DNA of 64,000 bases from Rhodobacter capsulatus. Lineage in GTDB: Bacteria; Pseudomonadota; Alphaproteobacteria; Rhodobacterales; Rhodobacteraceae. The translations under genes were made by a program, and so were the position numbers. Positions within the stretch are counted from its first letter, which is position 1. Every line of letters begins with the position of its first letter. A model generated the notes under the pieces. The model saw nothing but the letters and a program-made list of their open reading frames with translations. It was not told where the DNA came from and searched no databases. Where the stretch lies: NCBI RefSeq assembly GCF_003254295.1, contig NZ_QKZO01000003.1:1-64000 (forward strand). Direction: 5' to 3'. Positions 14,984-24,430 of the stretch are shown here, piece after piece.

Positions 14984-17934
14984 GCCATCGTCTGTCTTCG
15001 GGCGGCCGTCTGATCGACCGCTCCAAACCGCTCGCCTTCAAGTTCAACCGCCGCAAGGCCCGGGGCTTTGCGGGCGACACGCTCGCCTCGGCGCTCTTGG
15101 GGTCCGGCCGCACGCTTCTGGGCCGCTCGTTCAAATACCACCGCCCGCGCGGGCTTGTCGCCTCGGGCGCCGAGGAGCCGAACGTTCTGGTGAACCTTGG
15201 CCGCGGCAACCGCCACGAGCCCGACCAGCGCGCCACCACCACGGAGTTGTTCGAGGGCGCCTGGGCCACGTCGCAAAACCACTGGCCGAGCCTCGGCTTC
15301 GACATCGGCGCGGTGAACGACTTCGCCTCCAAGCTGATGCCCGCGGGCTTTTACTACAAGACCTTCATGCATTCGCTCGAAGCCTGGCACAGCCTGTTCG
15401 AGCCGATCATCCGCCGCGCGGCGGGTCTGGGCAAGGCGCCGACGAAACCCGACCCGGACCGCTACGAACAGGCCTATGCCTATTGCGACGTGCTCGTTGC
15501 GGGCGGCGGCGTCGCCGGTCTTGCCGCGGCGCTGAAGGCCGCGAAAGAAGGCAAGCGGGTGATCCTGGCCGAACAGACCGCGCATTGGGGCGGCCGCGCC
15601 CCGGTGGATGGCGGGCTGATCGACGGTCAGACGCCCGAGATCTGGATCCAGAACACCCTGCAAGCCCTTGAAGGCATGGAGAATGTCCGGCTGATGACCC
15701 GCACGATGGTCGCCGGGCTGCATGACCACGGCTATGCGATCCTGTACGAGCGCGTCGCCGATCACACCCCGGGCGACGGCCGCCCGCGCCATCGGCTGTG
15801 GCGCACCCGCGCCGGGATCACCCAGGTCGCCACCGGCGCCATCGAACGGCCGCTGGCTTTCGCGGGCAACGACGTTCCGGGCGTGATGCTGGCCTCTGCC
15901 GTGCGCGATTACATCGTGAACTGGGCCGTCGCGCCGGGCAAGCGCCTCGTCATCGTGACGAACAACGATGACGCCTACCGCACCGCGCTTTGCGCGCTCG
16001 GCGCAGGGCTCGAGGTCGCGGCGGTCATCGACGCCCGCCCGGCGCCGACCGGGCCGCTGGTTGAAGCCCTGCGCGAACGCGGCGTCAAGGTGCTCGAAGG
16101 CCGGGCCATTGCCAAGGTCAAGGGGTCGAAGGCGGTGAAAGCGGTCGAGATCGCCAGCCACGCGGGCGAGGGCGGCGCGGTCGAGGTGATCGACTGCGAT
16201 TGCGTCGCGATGTCGGGCGGCTGGTCGCCGGTCGTGCATCTTTATTCCCATGCGGGGGGCAAGGTGAAATGGGATGCGGCGGCGGTGATGTTCCGCCCCG
16301 ATGCCGCGAAACCGCCGACCGGCGACAAGGGGCAACCGATCGCCGCCGCGGTGGGCGCCGCGAATGGCCATCTGACGCTGGACGCGATCTGCGCGGAAGC
16401 CGGGATGGTGGGCCAGGTCGAAGCCGAAGCGCCGCTGATGCCGGTCTGGGTGATGCCCGCCAAGGCCTCGGAAGCGTTGAAATTCAAGGCCTTCCTTGAC
16501 TATCAGAACGATGTGAAGGTCTCGGACGTGCAGCTGGCCGCGCGCGAAGGTTACGCCTCGGTCGAACATACCAAGCGCTACACCACGCTCGGCATGGCCA
16601 CCGATCAGGGGAAACTCAGCAACATCAACGGGCTGGCGATCCTTTCGGAAGCCTTGGGGCAGGAGATCCCCGCCACCGGCACGACCACCTTCCGCCCGCC
16701 CTACACGCCGATTTCCTTTGGCGCGATCACCGGCGAGGCGCGGGGCGAGATCTTCCAGCCCCTGCGCAAGACGCCGATGCATGACTGGCATCAGGCGAAG
16801 GGCGCGCATTGGGAGCCTGTGGGCCTGTGGCGGCGCCCCTATACCTATCCGCGCAAGGGCGAAAAGCACCGCGAGTCGGTCAACCGCGAGATCGTCAACA
16901 CCCGCACCAATGTCGGGCTGCTCGATGCCTCGACGCTGGGCAAGATCGTGGTCAAGGGGCCGGATGCGGGGCGCTTCCTTGACATGATGTATACCAACCT
17001 GATGTCCACCCTGCCGGTGGGCAAGTGCCGCTACGGGCTGATGTGCTCGGACAACGGGTTTCTCATCGACGACGGCGTCGTCGTGCGGCTCTCCGAGGAT
17101 ACCTGGCTCTGCCACACCACCTCGGGCGGCGCGGACCGGATCCATGGCCACTTGGAAGACTGGCTGCAATGCGAATGGTGGGACTGGAAGGTCTATACCG
17201 CCAACCTGACCGAGCAATATGCGCAGGTGGCCGTTGTCGGCCCGAAGGCGCGGAAATTGCTGGAAAAGCTGGGCGGCATGGATGTCTCCAGGGAGGCGCT
17301 GCCCTTCATGACCTATCGGGAAGGCACTTTGGGCGGCTTCCCGGCGCGGGTGTTCCGGATCTCCTTCTCGGGCGAGCTCTCCTATGAAATCGCCGTGCCC
17401 GCGAATATGGGGCTGGCGTTCTGGGAGGCGCTGCACAAGGCGGGCGAAGAATTCGGCGTCATGCCCTATGGCACCGAGGCTTTGCATGTGATGCGGGCCG
17501 AAAAGGGCTTCATCATGATCGGCGACGAGACCGACGGCACGGTGATCCCGCAGGATCTGGGCCTTGGCTGGGCGATCAGCAAGAAAAAGGCGGATTATCT
17601 GGGCAAGCGCGCGCAGGAACGCAAGCACATGACCGACCCGGACCGCTGGACGCTGGTGGGGCTCGAAACGCTCGACGGTTCGGTTCTGCCCGATGGCGTC
17701 TATGCCATCGACGAGGGCGTGAACGAGAACGGCCAGCGCAAGGTGCAGGGGCGTGTGACCTCGACCTATTATTCGCCGATGCTGAAGAAGGGCATCGCCA
17801 TGGGGCTGGTCAAGCATGGCCCGGCGCGGATGGGCGAGGTGCTCGAATTCCCGGCCGATGGCGGCAAGGTCATTCAGGCGCGGATCGTCGATCCGGTGTT
17901 CTACGACAAGGCAGGGGAGAAAGCCGATGTCTGA
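14980..17934 (+). CDS. soxA: sarcosine oxidase subunit alpha
   Basis: A 984-residue subunit. It starts with a ferredoxin-like Fer2_4 domain (about residues 10-100, FAGDTLASALLGSG), then a NAD-binding Rossmann domain (DVLVAGGGVAGLAAALKA near residue 170), and ends with a folate-binding aminomethyltransferase (GcvT-like) domain (from about residue 620; NTRTNVGLLDASTLGKIVVKG). The last domain receives the methyl group as methylene-tetrahydrofolate. The ATG at 14980 overlaps the soxD stop. Confidence 0.96.
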   Translation: MSHRLSSGGRLIDRSKPLAFKFNRRKARGFAGDTLASALLGSGRTLLGRSFKYHRPRGLVASGAEEPNVLVNLGRGNRHEPDQRATTTELFEGAWATSQNHWPSLGFDIGAVNDFASKLMPAGFYYKTFMHSLEAWHSLFEPIIRRAAGLGKAPTKPDPDRYEQAYAYCDVLVAGGGVAGLAAALKAAKEGKRVILAEQTAHWGGRAPVDGGLIDGQTPEIWIQNTLQALEGMENVRLMTRTMVAGLHDHGYAILYERVADHTPGDGRPRHRLWRTRAGITQVATGAIERPLAFAGNDVPGVMLASAVRDYIVNWAVAPGKRLVIVTNNDDAYRTALCALGAGLEVAAVIDARPAPTGPLVEALRERGVKVLEGRAIAKVKGSKAVKAVEIASHAGEGGAVEVIDCDCVAMSGGWSPVVHLYSHAGGKVKWDAAAVMFRPDAAKPPTGDKGQPIAAAVGAANGHLTLDAICAEAGMVGQVEAEAPLMPVWVMPAKASEALKFKAFLDYQNDVKVSDVQLAAREGYASVEHTKRYTTLGMATDQGKLSNINGLAILSEALGQEIPATGTTTFRPPYTPISFGAITGEARGEIFQPLRKTPMHDWHQAKGAHWEPVGLWRRPYTYPRKGEKHRESVNREIVNTRTNVGLLDASTLGKIVVKGPDAGRFLDMMYTNLMSTLPVGKCRYGLMCSDNGFLIDDGVVVRLSEDTWLCHTTSGGADRIHGHLEDWLQCEWWDWKVYTANLTEQYAQVAVVGPKARKLLEKLGGMDVSREALPFMTYREGTLGGFPARVFRISFSGELSYEIAVPANMGLAFWEALHKAGEEFGVMPYGTEALHVMRAEKGFIMIGDETDGTVIPQDLGLGWAISKKKADYLGKRAQERKHMTDPDRWTLVGLETLDGSVLPDGVYAIDEGVNENGQRKVQGRVTSTYYSPMLKKGIAMGLVKHGPARMGEVLEFPADGGKVIQARIVDPVFYDKAGEKADV

Positions 17935-18481
17935 AGCGGTGTCTGCACTCAAGGGCGAAAGCCATGCCGGGTTTGCGACCGTGACCGAGGCGGGGCTGTC
18001 GGGCATGGTGACGCTGCGCGCCGATTTGTCGGCGACCGCCACGCGGATCGCGCTGGCCGGGCAGGGGCTGAAACTGCCGGGTCCGCGCGAGATCGTGGCG
18101 GGCGAGAAGGGCCGCTTCACCGCCTGGATGAGCCCCGACGAGCTGCTGGTGATCTGTTCCTATGACGAAGCGCCCGCCGTGGCGGCGGGGATCGCGCATT
18201 CGCTGCACACCGAACATGTGCTGGTGACCAACGTCTCGGATGCCCGGGCGCGCTTCACCATTGCGGGGGCGAAGGCCGATCAGGTGCTGATGAAGCTTTG
18301 CCCGGTCGATTTCGCGGCGCTGAAACCGGGCGAGATGCGCCGCACCCGCGCCGCGCAGGTGGCGGCGGCGATCTGGCGTTCGGGCCCCGAGGAGCTGAGC
18401 CTTGTCTGCTTCCGTTCGGTCGCGGCCTATGTGATGGGGCTGCTCGAGGTCTCGGCCCGCCCGGGGGGCGAGCTTTCCTGA
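17927..18481 (+). CDS. soxG: sarcosine oxidase subunit gamma
   Basis: A 184-residue GcvT-like small subunit of sarcosine oxidase. It starts MSEAVSALKGESHAGF and has the TAWMSPDELLVICSYDEA and CFRSVAAYVMGLLEVSARPGG segments of the family. The start overlaps the end of soxA by 8 bases, with AGGGGAG upstream at 17913-17919. It is the last gene of the operon and is followed at once by an R1 repeat. Confidence 0.93.
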   Translation: MSEAVSALKGESHAGFATVTEAGLSGMVTLRADLSATATRIALAGQGLKLPGPREIVAGEKGRFTAWMSPDELLVICSYDEAPAVAAGIAHSLHTEHVLVTNVSDARARFTIAGAKADQVLMKLCPVDFAALKPGEMRRTRAAQVAAAIWRSGPEELSLVCFRSVAAYVMGLLEVSARPGGELS

Positions 18482-18485
18482 CCGG

Positions 18486-18622
18486 GCAGGGGGGCGCTGC
18501 CCCCCGTCCTTCGGACTCCCCCCGGGATATTTATGGCAAGATGAAACACGCCTCCTTCATCTTGCTATAAATATCCCGGGGGTGAATTGCCCGGCAGGGC
18601 AAGAGGGGGCGGCGCCCCCTTT
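18486..18622. repeat. R1 palindromic repeat, copy after soxG
   Basis: Outer boxes are GGGGGGCGCTGCCCCCC at about 18489 and GGGGGCGGCGCCCCC at about 18605. Inner arms CCCCCGGGATATTTAT (18520s) with GCAAGATGAA face TTCATCTTGC with ATAAATATCCCGGGGG. It starts 4 bp after the soxG stop and ends shortly before the next small gene's ribosome site. Confidence 0.9.
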
Positions 18623-18675
18623 TTGCTTGCCTTGTGGCCGGGCTTGCCGCAGATCGGGGGCAAAGGAGATCCAGC

Positions 18676-18852
18676 ATGGACTATTCGAAATCCGGGGGCG
18701 CGCGGCCCGACAAGAACAATCCGCGTCATTCCGAACACAATGCCAAGGGCTCGGAAAAGAACCCCTTCGGCAAGGGCGCGGCGAAAGAAGATCTGATCGC
18801 GCGGATGAAGGCGGCCGCCGAGGCCCGCAAGGACGCGGCCAAGAAGCCCTGA
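18676..18852 (+). CDS. small basic hypothetical protein (58 aa)
   Basis: The ATG at 18676 follows AAAGGAG at 18662-18668. The 58-residue product begins MDYSKSGGARPDKNNPRH and ends in a lysine/alanine-rich helix (KAAAEARKDAAKKP). It is highly charged and probably disordered at the start. I do not recognise a named family. It stands between the sox operon and sodB as its own unit. Confidence 0.65.
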   Translation: MDYSKSGGARPDKNNPRHSEHNAKGSEKNPFGKGAAKEDLIARMKAAAEARKDAAKKP

Positions 18853-18900
18853 TCTGCGCCCGGGGAAGGGGGGCTGTGCGGGAAAATCACCCGTCAACCC

Positions 18901-18928
18901 TTGACCTTGGGGCGTTCAGTGCTTCAAT
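18901..18928 (+). promoter_or_regulatory. candidate sodB promoter
   Basis: TTGACC (18901-18906) and TTCAAT (18923-18928) are separated by 16 bases and lie 36 bp before the sodB start. This is a moderate match to a housekeeping sigma promoter. Confidence 0.4.
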
Positions 18929-18964
18929 TGGTCGCAACAGAACCCGAGTAAAAGGATCGCTCAA

Positions 18965-19567
18965 ATGGCTTTCGAACTTCCCGCCCTTCCCTATGCCCAT
19001 GATGCCCTGGCCGCGCTGGGCATGTCGAAGGAGACGCTCGAGTATCACCACGACCTGCACCACAAGGCCTATGTCGACAACGGCAACAAGCTGATTGCGG
19101 GCACCGAATGGGAAGGCAAGTCGGTCGAGGAGATCGTCAAGGGAACCTATTGCGCCGGTGCCGTGGCGCAATCGGGGATCTTCAACAATGCCTCGCAGCA
19201 CTGGAACCACGCGCAGTTCTGGGAAATGATGGGGCCGGGCGAAGACAAGAAGATGCCGGGCGCGCTGGAAAAGGCGCTGGTGGAAAGCTTCGGTTCGGTC
19301 GCGAAGTTCAAGGAGGATTTCGCCGCTGCGGGCGCGGGCCAGTTCGGCTCGGGCTGGGCCTGGCTGGTGAAGGACAGCGATGGCGCGCTGAAGATCACCA
19401 AGACGGAGAACGGGGTGAACCCGCTCTGCTTCGGGCAGACCGCGCTTCTGGGCTGCGACGTCTGGGAGCACAGCTATTACATCGACTTCCGCAACAAGCG
19501 CCCGGCTTACCTCACGAACTTCCTCGACAAGCTGGTGAACTGGGAAAACGTCGCCTCGCGGATGTGA
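18965..19567 (+). CDS. sodB: superoxide dismutase [Fe]
   Basis: A 200-residue cytoplasmic iron superoxide dismutase that converts superoxide to oxygen and peroxide. Metal ligands are H28 (LEYHHDLHH), H82 (QHWNH), D165 and H169 (DVWEHSYYIDF). Q78, four residues before H82, sits at the position of the iron-type active-site glutamine (Q69 in E. coli SodB), which argues for iron over manganese. It is a single-gene unit ended by a strong hairpin at 19584. Confidence 0.95.
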   Translation: MAFELPALPYAHDALAALGMSKETLEYHHDLHHKAYVDNGNKLIAGTEWEGKSVEEIVKGTYCAGAVAQSGIFNNASQHWNHAQFWEMMGPGEDKKMPGALEKALVESFGSVAKFKEDFAAAGAGQFGSGWAWLVKDSDGALKITKTENGVNPLCFGQTALLGCDVWEHSYYIDFRNKRPAYLTNFLDKLVNWENVASRM

Positions 19568-19583
19568 GGCGGATGGACGGATG

Positions 19584-19619
19584 AAAAAAACCGGCCCCCG
19601 CGGGGGCCGGTTTTGTTTT
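19584..19619 (+). terminator. intrinsic terminator after sodB
   Basis: AAAAAACCGGCCCCCG pairs with CGGGGGCCGGTTTTGTTTT: a perfect GC stem (19591-19610) flanked by A and T runs. It should work in both directions. Confidence 0.92.
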
Positions 19620-19641
19620 GGGCGGACGGTTCGGGCGGATC

Positions 19642-19852
19642 AGGAAAGGCATCGCCTTTCCCCGCCCGCTGCGACCCCGGCGCGGCACGACCGTTTGCCC
19701 CAGGCACGACAGAGGCCAGCGCTCCGCCCCGGCGGGCGAGAAGCGCCCGCCATGGGCGGGGCGGGCGCTGGCCGAGGGCCTTTGGGCCCCCGGCGGTTGC
19801 GGGGCATCTGCATCGCGTGGCCTCGGCGATGGCCTCGGCCAGTGTATCCGGC
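19642..19852 (-). repeat. R2 multi-hairpin repeat, copy A
   Basis: About 205 bp highly similar to 41792-41992. Shared hairpins in order on the plus strand are GAAAGGC/GCCTTTC, GGCGGGCG-AGAA-CGCCCGCC (about 19731-19753), CCCGCC-ATG-GGCGGG (about 19747-19762), and GGGCC-TTT-GGGCCC (about 19777-19791). One minus-strand frame has the same peptide text in both copies ([20 protein letters not shown]). It ends exactly at the tnaA stop codon. Confidence 0.85.
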
Positions 19853-21217
19853 TCAGAGTTTCTCGAAGCGGCAGGTGAAATGCCGCATCAGCTTCGGCTC
19901 CTTGACGATCCGGTAGCCGCGCAGGGCGTCTTTCGTTGCCGCCAGCTCCTCGAAAGCCTCGACGATGTAATCGGCGTGGCTTTGCGTATAGGTCCGGCGC
20001 GGGAAGGCGAGCCGCACCAGATCCATCGCCGCGGGCTTTTCCGATCCGTCGGGCTGGCGGCCGAACATCGCCGTGCCGATCTCGCAGGACCGGACGCCTG
20101 CGATTTCATAAAGCGCCACCGCCAGCGCCTGCCCGGGGTATTCGAGCGGCGGGATATGGGAAAGCCAGGCCCGCGCGTCGATGAAGACCGCATGCCCGCC
20201 CGCGGGCTTCACCACCGGAACCCCCATCGCATCCAGCCGCTCGACGATATATTGATGCGTGCGGATGCGGTAGCGCAGGTAATCCTCGTCGACGATCTCG
20301 ACCAGCCCCTGCGCCAGCGCGTCCAAGTCACGCCCCGCCAGCCCGCCATAGGTCGGGAACCCCTCGGTCCGGATCAGATGCCCGCGCGCCTCCTCGGCCA
20401 GATCGTCGTCGTTCAGCGCCAGCCAGCCGCCGATATTGCCAAAGGCGTCCTTTTTCGCCGACATCGTCATGCCGTCCGCCACCGCAAAGCAATCGCGCAC
20501 GATCTCGGGGATCGAGCGATCGGCCTGACCCTCCTCGCGGGTCTTGATGAACCAGGCGTTTTCGGCAAAGCGGCAGCCGTCGATCACGAAAGGCTTGCCA
20601 TACCGATGCGCCAGATCGGCGACGGCGCGGATATTGGCCAGGCTCACCGGCTGCCCGCCGCCCGCATTGTTGGTGATGGTGATCATCACCAAGGGCACCT
20701 CGGCGTGATGCGCCTCAAGGTAAGCCTCCAGCCGCGCCAGATCCATGTTGCCCTTGAACGGATGCAGGTTTTGCGGGTCCTTGCCCTCGGCAATCACCAG
20801 ATCGTCGCCCGTGGCGCCCGAGGCCTCGATATTGCCGCGCGTGGTGTCGAAATGCGTGTTCGAGGGGATGCGACGGCCCTTGCCCCCGAAGATCGAGAAC
20901 AGGATCGCTTCCGCCGCGCGGCCCTGATGCGTCGGGATGATGTGCTTGAAGGGCATCAGATTTTGCACCGCGGCTTCAAAGCGGAAGAAGCTGGGCGAGC
21001 CGGCATAGCTTTCGTCGCCCTGCATCACCGCGGCCCATTGCAGCGACGACATCGCGCCGGTGCCGCTGTCGGTCAGAAGGTCGATCAAGACGTCATCCGA
21101 GTGCAGGCCGAAAAGGTTGTATCCGGCCGCGCGCGCCAGGCGTTCACGCTCGGGGCGCGAGGTGAGGCGGATCGGCTCGACCGATTTGATGCGGAAAGGT
21201 TCGATGATGGTTTTCAT
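19853..21217 (-). CDS. tnaA: tryptophanase (beta-eliminating lyase)
   Basis: A 454-residue PLP enzyme that splits tryptophan into indole, pyruvate and ammonia. The PLP lysine is K256 in MSAKKDAF. Tryptophanase is favoured over tyrosine phenol-lyase by two positions: D124 in HFDTTRG (Thr in tyrosine phenol-lyase) and I381 in VRSCEIG (Arg in tyrosine phenol-lyase). The ATG at 21217 has AGGAG upstream on the minus strand and gives the family's MKTIIEPFRIKSVEP start. No TnaC-like leader peptide is seen upstream. It is divergent from rarD. Confidence 0.88.
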   Translation of the reverse strand: MKTIIEPFRIKSVEPIRLTSRPERERLARAAGYNLFGLHSDDVLIDLLTDSGTGAMSSLQWAAVMQGDESYAGSPSFFRFEAAVQNLMPFKHIIPTHQGRAAEAILFSIFGGKGRRIPSNTHFDTTRGNIEASGATGDDLVIAEGKDPQNLHPFKGNMDLARLEAYLEAHHAEVPLVMITITNNAGGGQPVSLANIRAVADLAHRYGKPFVIDGCRFAENAWFIKTREEGQADRSIPEIVRDCFAVADGMTMSAKKDAFGNIGGWLALNDDDLAEEARGHLIRTEGFPTYGGLAGRDLDALAQGLVEIVDEDYLRYRIRTHQYIVERLDAMGVPVVKPAGGHAVFIDARAWLSHIPPLEYPGQALAVALYEIAGVRSCEIGTAMFGRQPDGSEKPAAMDLVRLAFPRRTYTQSHADYIVEAFEELAATKDALRGYRIVKEPKLMRHFTCRFEKL

Positions 21218-21441
21218 CGCGGGGCTCCTGTCGATGGCCCCATGACACCGTGGCAACCGTCGCACGATGGGGCCGCAGCGTCGCGGTTGCCCGGAGACCC
21301 GGACCGCGCTCGACGCCCATGAGGGTTGCAAGGCCAAATTTCGCATCCCGCGTCGTTTCCGTCAAGTCGGGCGGTGGGATCGGGATTGACGGGGCAAGCC
21401 GGGCGGGGTTCTGTGGCCGCCTTGAGCCTGGGGAGACACGG

Positions 21442-22326
21442 ATGAAGGACGCCACGAAGGGTTTTGTCGCGATGGTGGCGACCTGCTGCGTCTGGGGTCT
21501 GTCGGGGATCTATTACAAGGCGCTGTCCGAAGTGCCGCCGCTTGAGGTGCTCGCCCATCGCACGCTCTGGTCGGTGGTGTTTCTGGGCGCCGTGGTGGCG
21601 GTGCAGGGGCACTGGGCGATGCTTGCCCGCGCGCTCACCGGGCGCAACCTGCGGATCGTCGCCGGGGCGGCGGTGGTGATCTCGCTCAATTGGTTCGGTT
21701 TCATCTGGTCGGTGCAGAACGGCCGCGCGGTCGAGGCCGCGCTTGGCTATTACATCTTCCCGCTGGTCGCGGTGGCGCTGGGCATGGTGTTTTACGGCGA
21801 GCGGATGGGGCGGGCGCAGGCGGTGGCGGTGACGATCGCCGCGGCGGCGGTGGGCTGGCTGACCTGGGCGCTAGGCGCCGCGCCCTGGATCGCGCTGATG
21901 CTGGCGGGGACTTTCGGGCTTTACGGGCTGTTGAAAAAGAAGCTTTCGGTGCCCTCGGTCGTCTCGGTCCTGGCCGAGGTGGTGCTTTTGGCGCCGCTGG
22001 CCGCGCTGGTGCTGGCTTCGGCGCATTTCGGCTGGTTCGGCCGCGCGCCGGGTTCGGGGCATTTCGGCGACGACCTCGGATCCTCGCTGATGCTGGCCTT
22101 TTCAGGCGTGATGACCGGCGGGCCCTTGATGCTGTTTTCCTATGCCGCGCAGCGGGTGCGGATGGCGACGATCGGGCTGGTGCAATATCTCAACCCGACA
22201 CTGCAATTCGCTGTTGCGGTCATGGTCTTTGCCGAACCCTTCACCCGCGCCCATGCCATCGCCTTTGCGCTGATCTGGGGGGCGCTCGCGCTTTATTCGG
22301 CCGCGGCGCTGCGGGGCCGGGCGTAG
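21442..22326 (+). CDS. rarD: RarD-type EamA transporter
   Basis: A 294-residue inner-membrane protein with about ten hydrophobic segments in two EamA repeats. It starts MKDATKGFVAMVATCCVWG and has the RarD features GLSGIYYKAL, HRTLWS and QYLNPTLQFAVAVMVFAEP. It is a member of the drug/metabolite exporter superfamily; substrate is unknown. GGGAGA precedes the ATG. It ends 2 bp before an R1 repeat. Confidence 0.9.
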   Translation: MKDATKGFVAMVATCCVWGLSGIYYKALSEVPPLEVLAHRTLWSVVFLGAVVAVQGHWAMLARALTGRNLRIVAGAAVVISLNWFGFIWSVQNGRAVEAALGYYIFPLVAVALGMVFYGERMGRAQAVAVTIAAAAVGWLTWALGAAPWIALMLAGTFGLYGLLKKKLSVPSVVSVLAEVVLLAPLAALVLASAHFGWFGRAPGSGHFGDDLGSSLMLAFSGVMTGGPLMLFSYAAQRVRMATIGLVQYLNPTLQFAVAVMVFAEPFTRAHAIAFALIWGALALYSAAALRGRA

Positions 22327-22327
22327 C

Positions 22328-22470
22328 AGGGGGGCGCTGCCCCCCTCTTTTCCTTCGGAAAATTCACCCCCCGGGATATTTCGGCCAAGGTGAAACGAAA
22401 CCGGGGGCTGCTTTCACCTTGGCGCAAATATCCCGGGGGGCGTCCCGCAGGGACGGGGGGCAGCGCCCCC
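22328..22470. repeat. R1 palindromic repeat, copy between rarD and LOG gene
   Basis: Outer boxes GGGGGGCGCTGCCCCCC (22329-22345) and GGGGGGCAGCGCCCCC (22455-22470) are exact reverse complements over 16 bases. Inner arms CCCCCCGGGATATTTCGG with CCAAGGTGAAA face TTTCACCTTGG with GCAAATATCCCGGGGGG. It lies between two convergent genes. Confidence 0.92.
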
Positions 22471-22488
22471 TTGCGCCGGTTGGGCCCC

Positions 22489-23049
22489 TCAGCCGAAGGC
22501 GGTTTCGAGCGCGGCCTCCAGCGCCGAAACCGTCGCCACCGTCGTCACGCCGTCCAGCAGGTTTTGCCCGGCAAAGCCCTCGGCCACGACATGGGCGTTC
22601 AGCGCCAGAAGCGGATCCCAGTAGCCTTCCGTATTCAGCAGCAGGATCGGTTTCGCATGCAGGCCGAGCTGGCGCCAGGTCAGCACCTCGTAGAATTCGT
22701 CCAGGCTGCCCGCGCCACCCGGCAGCACCACCACCGCATCCGAATTCATGAACATCACTTTCTTGCGTTCATGCATGTTCTCGGTGACGACGAAAGTGGT
22801 CAGATCGCGTTTGCCGACCTCGAGCCGGAACAGATGTTGGGGGATCACCCCGAAGGTCGCCGCGCCCGCGGCCTGTGCCGCCCGCGCCACCTCGCCCATC
22901 AGCCCGACATCGCCCGCGCCGTAAACCAGCCGCCAGCCGCGCGCGGCGAGCATCTGGCCGGTGGCCCGGGCGTCCCTGGCATAGGCGGGGCGGGCGCCGG
23001 GGCGCGAGCCGCAGAAGACGCAGACCGAGGGGGCGGATTTGGCGGACAT
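22489..23049 (-). CDS. LOG family protein (nucleoside monophosphate phosphoribohydrolase)
   Basis: A 186-residue Rossmann-like protein with the diagnostic PGGAGSLDEFYEVLTW motif (PGGxGTxxE type) near residue 115. It starts VCVFCGSRPGARPAY and has GAGDVGLMG. Relatives split nucleoside 5'-monophosphates such as AMP or cytokinin nucleotides to base and ribose phosphate. The start at 23049 gives the standard N-terminus. It is convergent with rarD and divergent from the LysM gene. Confidence 0.9.
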   Translation of the reverse strand: MSAKSAPSVCVFCGSRPGARPAYARDARATGQMLAARGWRLVYGAGDVGLMGEVARAAQAAGAATFGVIPQHLFRLEVGKRDLTTFVVTENMHERKKVMFMNSDAVVVLPGGAGSLDEFYEVLTWRQLGLHAKPILLLNTEGYWDPLLALNAHVVAEGFAGQNLLDGVTTVATVSALEAALETAFG

Positions 23050-23176
23050 GAGGCGGGCTTTCGTGCTGGAAATCGCTGTGGCGGGTGTTGCTTTCGGCAG
23101 GGATACCGGGTCAGATGGTCGCAAGCAAGCGGCGCGAAACGCCGGGGCCGCAGCGCCGGACGGAGGGACAGACAGC

Positions 23177-24310
23177 ATGGCCGAGGGCAGGAAGACGGCG
23201 GTGGGGGTCGTGGTCGGCGGCGGGGCGGCCGTGGCGGTGGTGGCCGCCGTTGCCGCCTTCTGGTCGCTCGGGCAGGACGCGCCCAAATCCGAGGCCGCGC
23301 AAATCCCCGAACCCGCACCGGTCGTTGCCGGGCCCGCGCCCGAAACCGTGCCCGAAGCCGCATCGGCGCCGGGGCAAGAGGTCGCCAAGACTGCGCCGCC
23401 CGCCCCCACGGCGATTGCCGCAGATCCGGTTGCCACGGCCCCCGCGCCGCAGCCGGTCGCCCGTTTCGACACTTTGCGCGTCACCCCCGCCGGGGCGCTG
23501 ACGCTGGCGGGCGATGTCGCGCCGGGCGCCAAGGTCGAGTTGCTGCTCGAGGGCGAGGTGATCGACACCGTCACCGCGAATGATCGGGGCGCCTTTGCCG
23601 CGGTCACCTCGGCCGAGCCCTCGGCCGTGCCGCGGTCCCTGACGCTGCGGGTGACCGGCGCCGATGGCGTGGCGAAGCTGTCAGAGGACAGCCTGACCGT
23701 CGCGCCCAGTCCGCGCGCCGTGGCCGAGGCCGCGACCGCCGAGGGCGCCGCGCCTGCCGCGGTCGCCGCCGAAGTCGCGGCGGCGCAGGTTCTGGCCGAC
23801 AAACCGCTTCTCACCGATGCGAGCGGCACGCCGCGGCTGCTGGCGGGCCCGTCCGAGACGCTGGTGATCGACACTCTGTCTTTCGCAGCCGATGGCAAGA
23901 TCACGATTTCGGGCCGCGGCGCGCCGAAGGGGGCGCTGTTGCGCGCCTATGTCGACACGGCCGAGGTGGGGCTGGTGCAGGCGGGGGCCGAGGGCGGCTT
24001 CCGGATGCAGCTGCCCGCGGCCAGGCCCGGGGCGCACAGCCTGCGCGTCGATGCGCTCGACGCCGCGGGCAAGGTGCTGGCCCGCGCCGAGCAGGGGTTC
24101 GAGGGCATCGCCCCGCCGCCGCCGCCCGCCGCGACCGCCGCCGCCCGCCGCCGCATCGTCACCATCTCCGACGGCAACACGCTTTGGGCGCTCGCGCGCG
24201 ACACCTATGGCGATCCCTATCTTTACGTGCAGATCTTCGAGGCGAACCGCGACCAGATCCGCGACCCCGACCGGATCTATCCGGGCCAGGTCTTCACCCT
24301 GCCCGAGTGA
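23177..24310 (+). CDS. membrane-anchored LysM domain protein
   Basis: A 377-residue protein. One membrane segment is at residues 8-30, then a long Ala/Pro-rich region, then Ig-like repeats (RVTPAGALTLAGDVAPGAKV and SFAADGKITISGRGAPKGA), and a C-terminal LysM domain at about 325-377 (ISDGNTLWALARDTYGDP and IYPGQVFTLP). It is expected to sit in the inner membrane and touch peptidoglycan. The domain order resembles other alphaproteobacterial LysM proteins of unknown role. Confidence 0.85.
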   Translation: MAEGRKTAVGVVVGGGAAVAVVAAVAAFWSLGQDAPKSEAAQIPEPAPVVAGPAPETVPEAASAPGQEVAKTAPPAPTAIAADPVATAPAPQPVARFDTLRVTPAGALTLAGDVAPGAKVELLLEGEVIDTVTANDRGAFAAVTSAEPSAVPRSLTLRVTGADGVAKLSEDSLTVAPSPRAVAEAATAEGAAPAAVAAEVAAAQVLADKPLLTDASGTPRLLAGPSETLVIDTLSFAADGKITISGRGAPKGALLRAYVDTAEVGLVQAGAEGGFRMQLPAARPGAHSLRVDALDAAGKVLARAEQGFEGIAPPPPPAATAAARRRIVTISDGNTLWALARDTYGDPYLYVQIFEANRDQIRDPDRIYPGQVFTLPE

Positions 24311-24430
24311 GCCCGTTCGGGGCAAATGCGCGCGGGGGCTGGACAATCGCGTCCCACCCCCTAGGTTGCCCGCACGGCCGCGGCATCCGCCCGGCTTCCC
24401 GGACACTCGACACTTTGGAAGGACGGGCAG

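Noticed and set aside
14899-18120. Very long minus-strand frame opposite soxA
   Set aside because: It is an antisense shadow produced by third-position GC bias; the plus strand clearly encodes sarcosine oxidase subunits.
21218-21346. Possible Trp-containing leader peptide for tnaA
   Set aside because: The frame is continuous with tnaA rather than a separate short ORF, so it cannot act as a TnaC-type leader.
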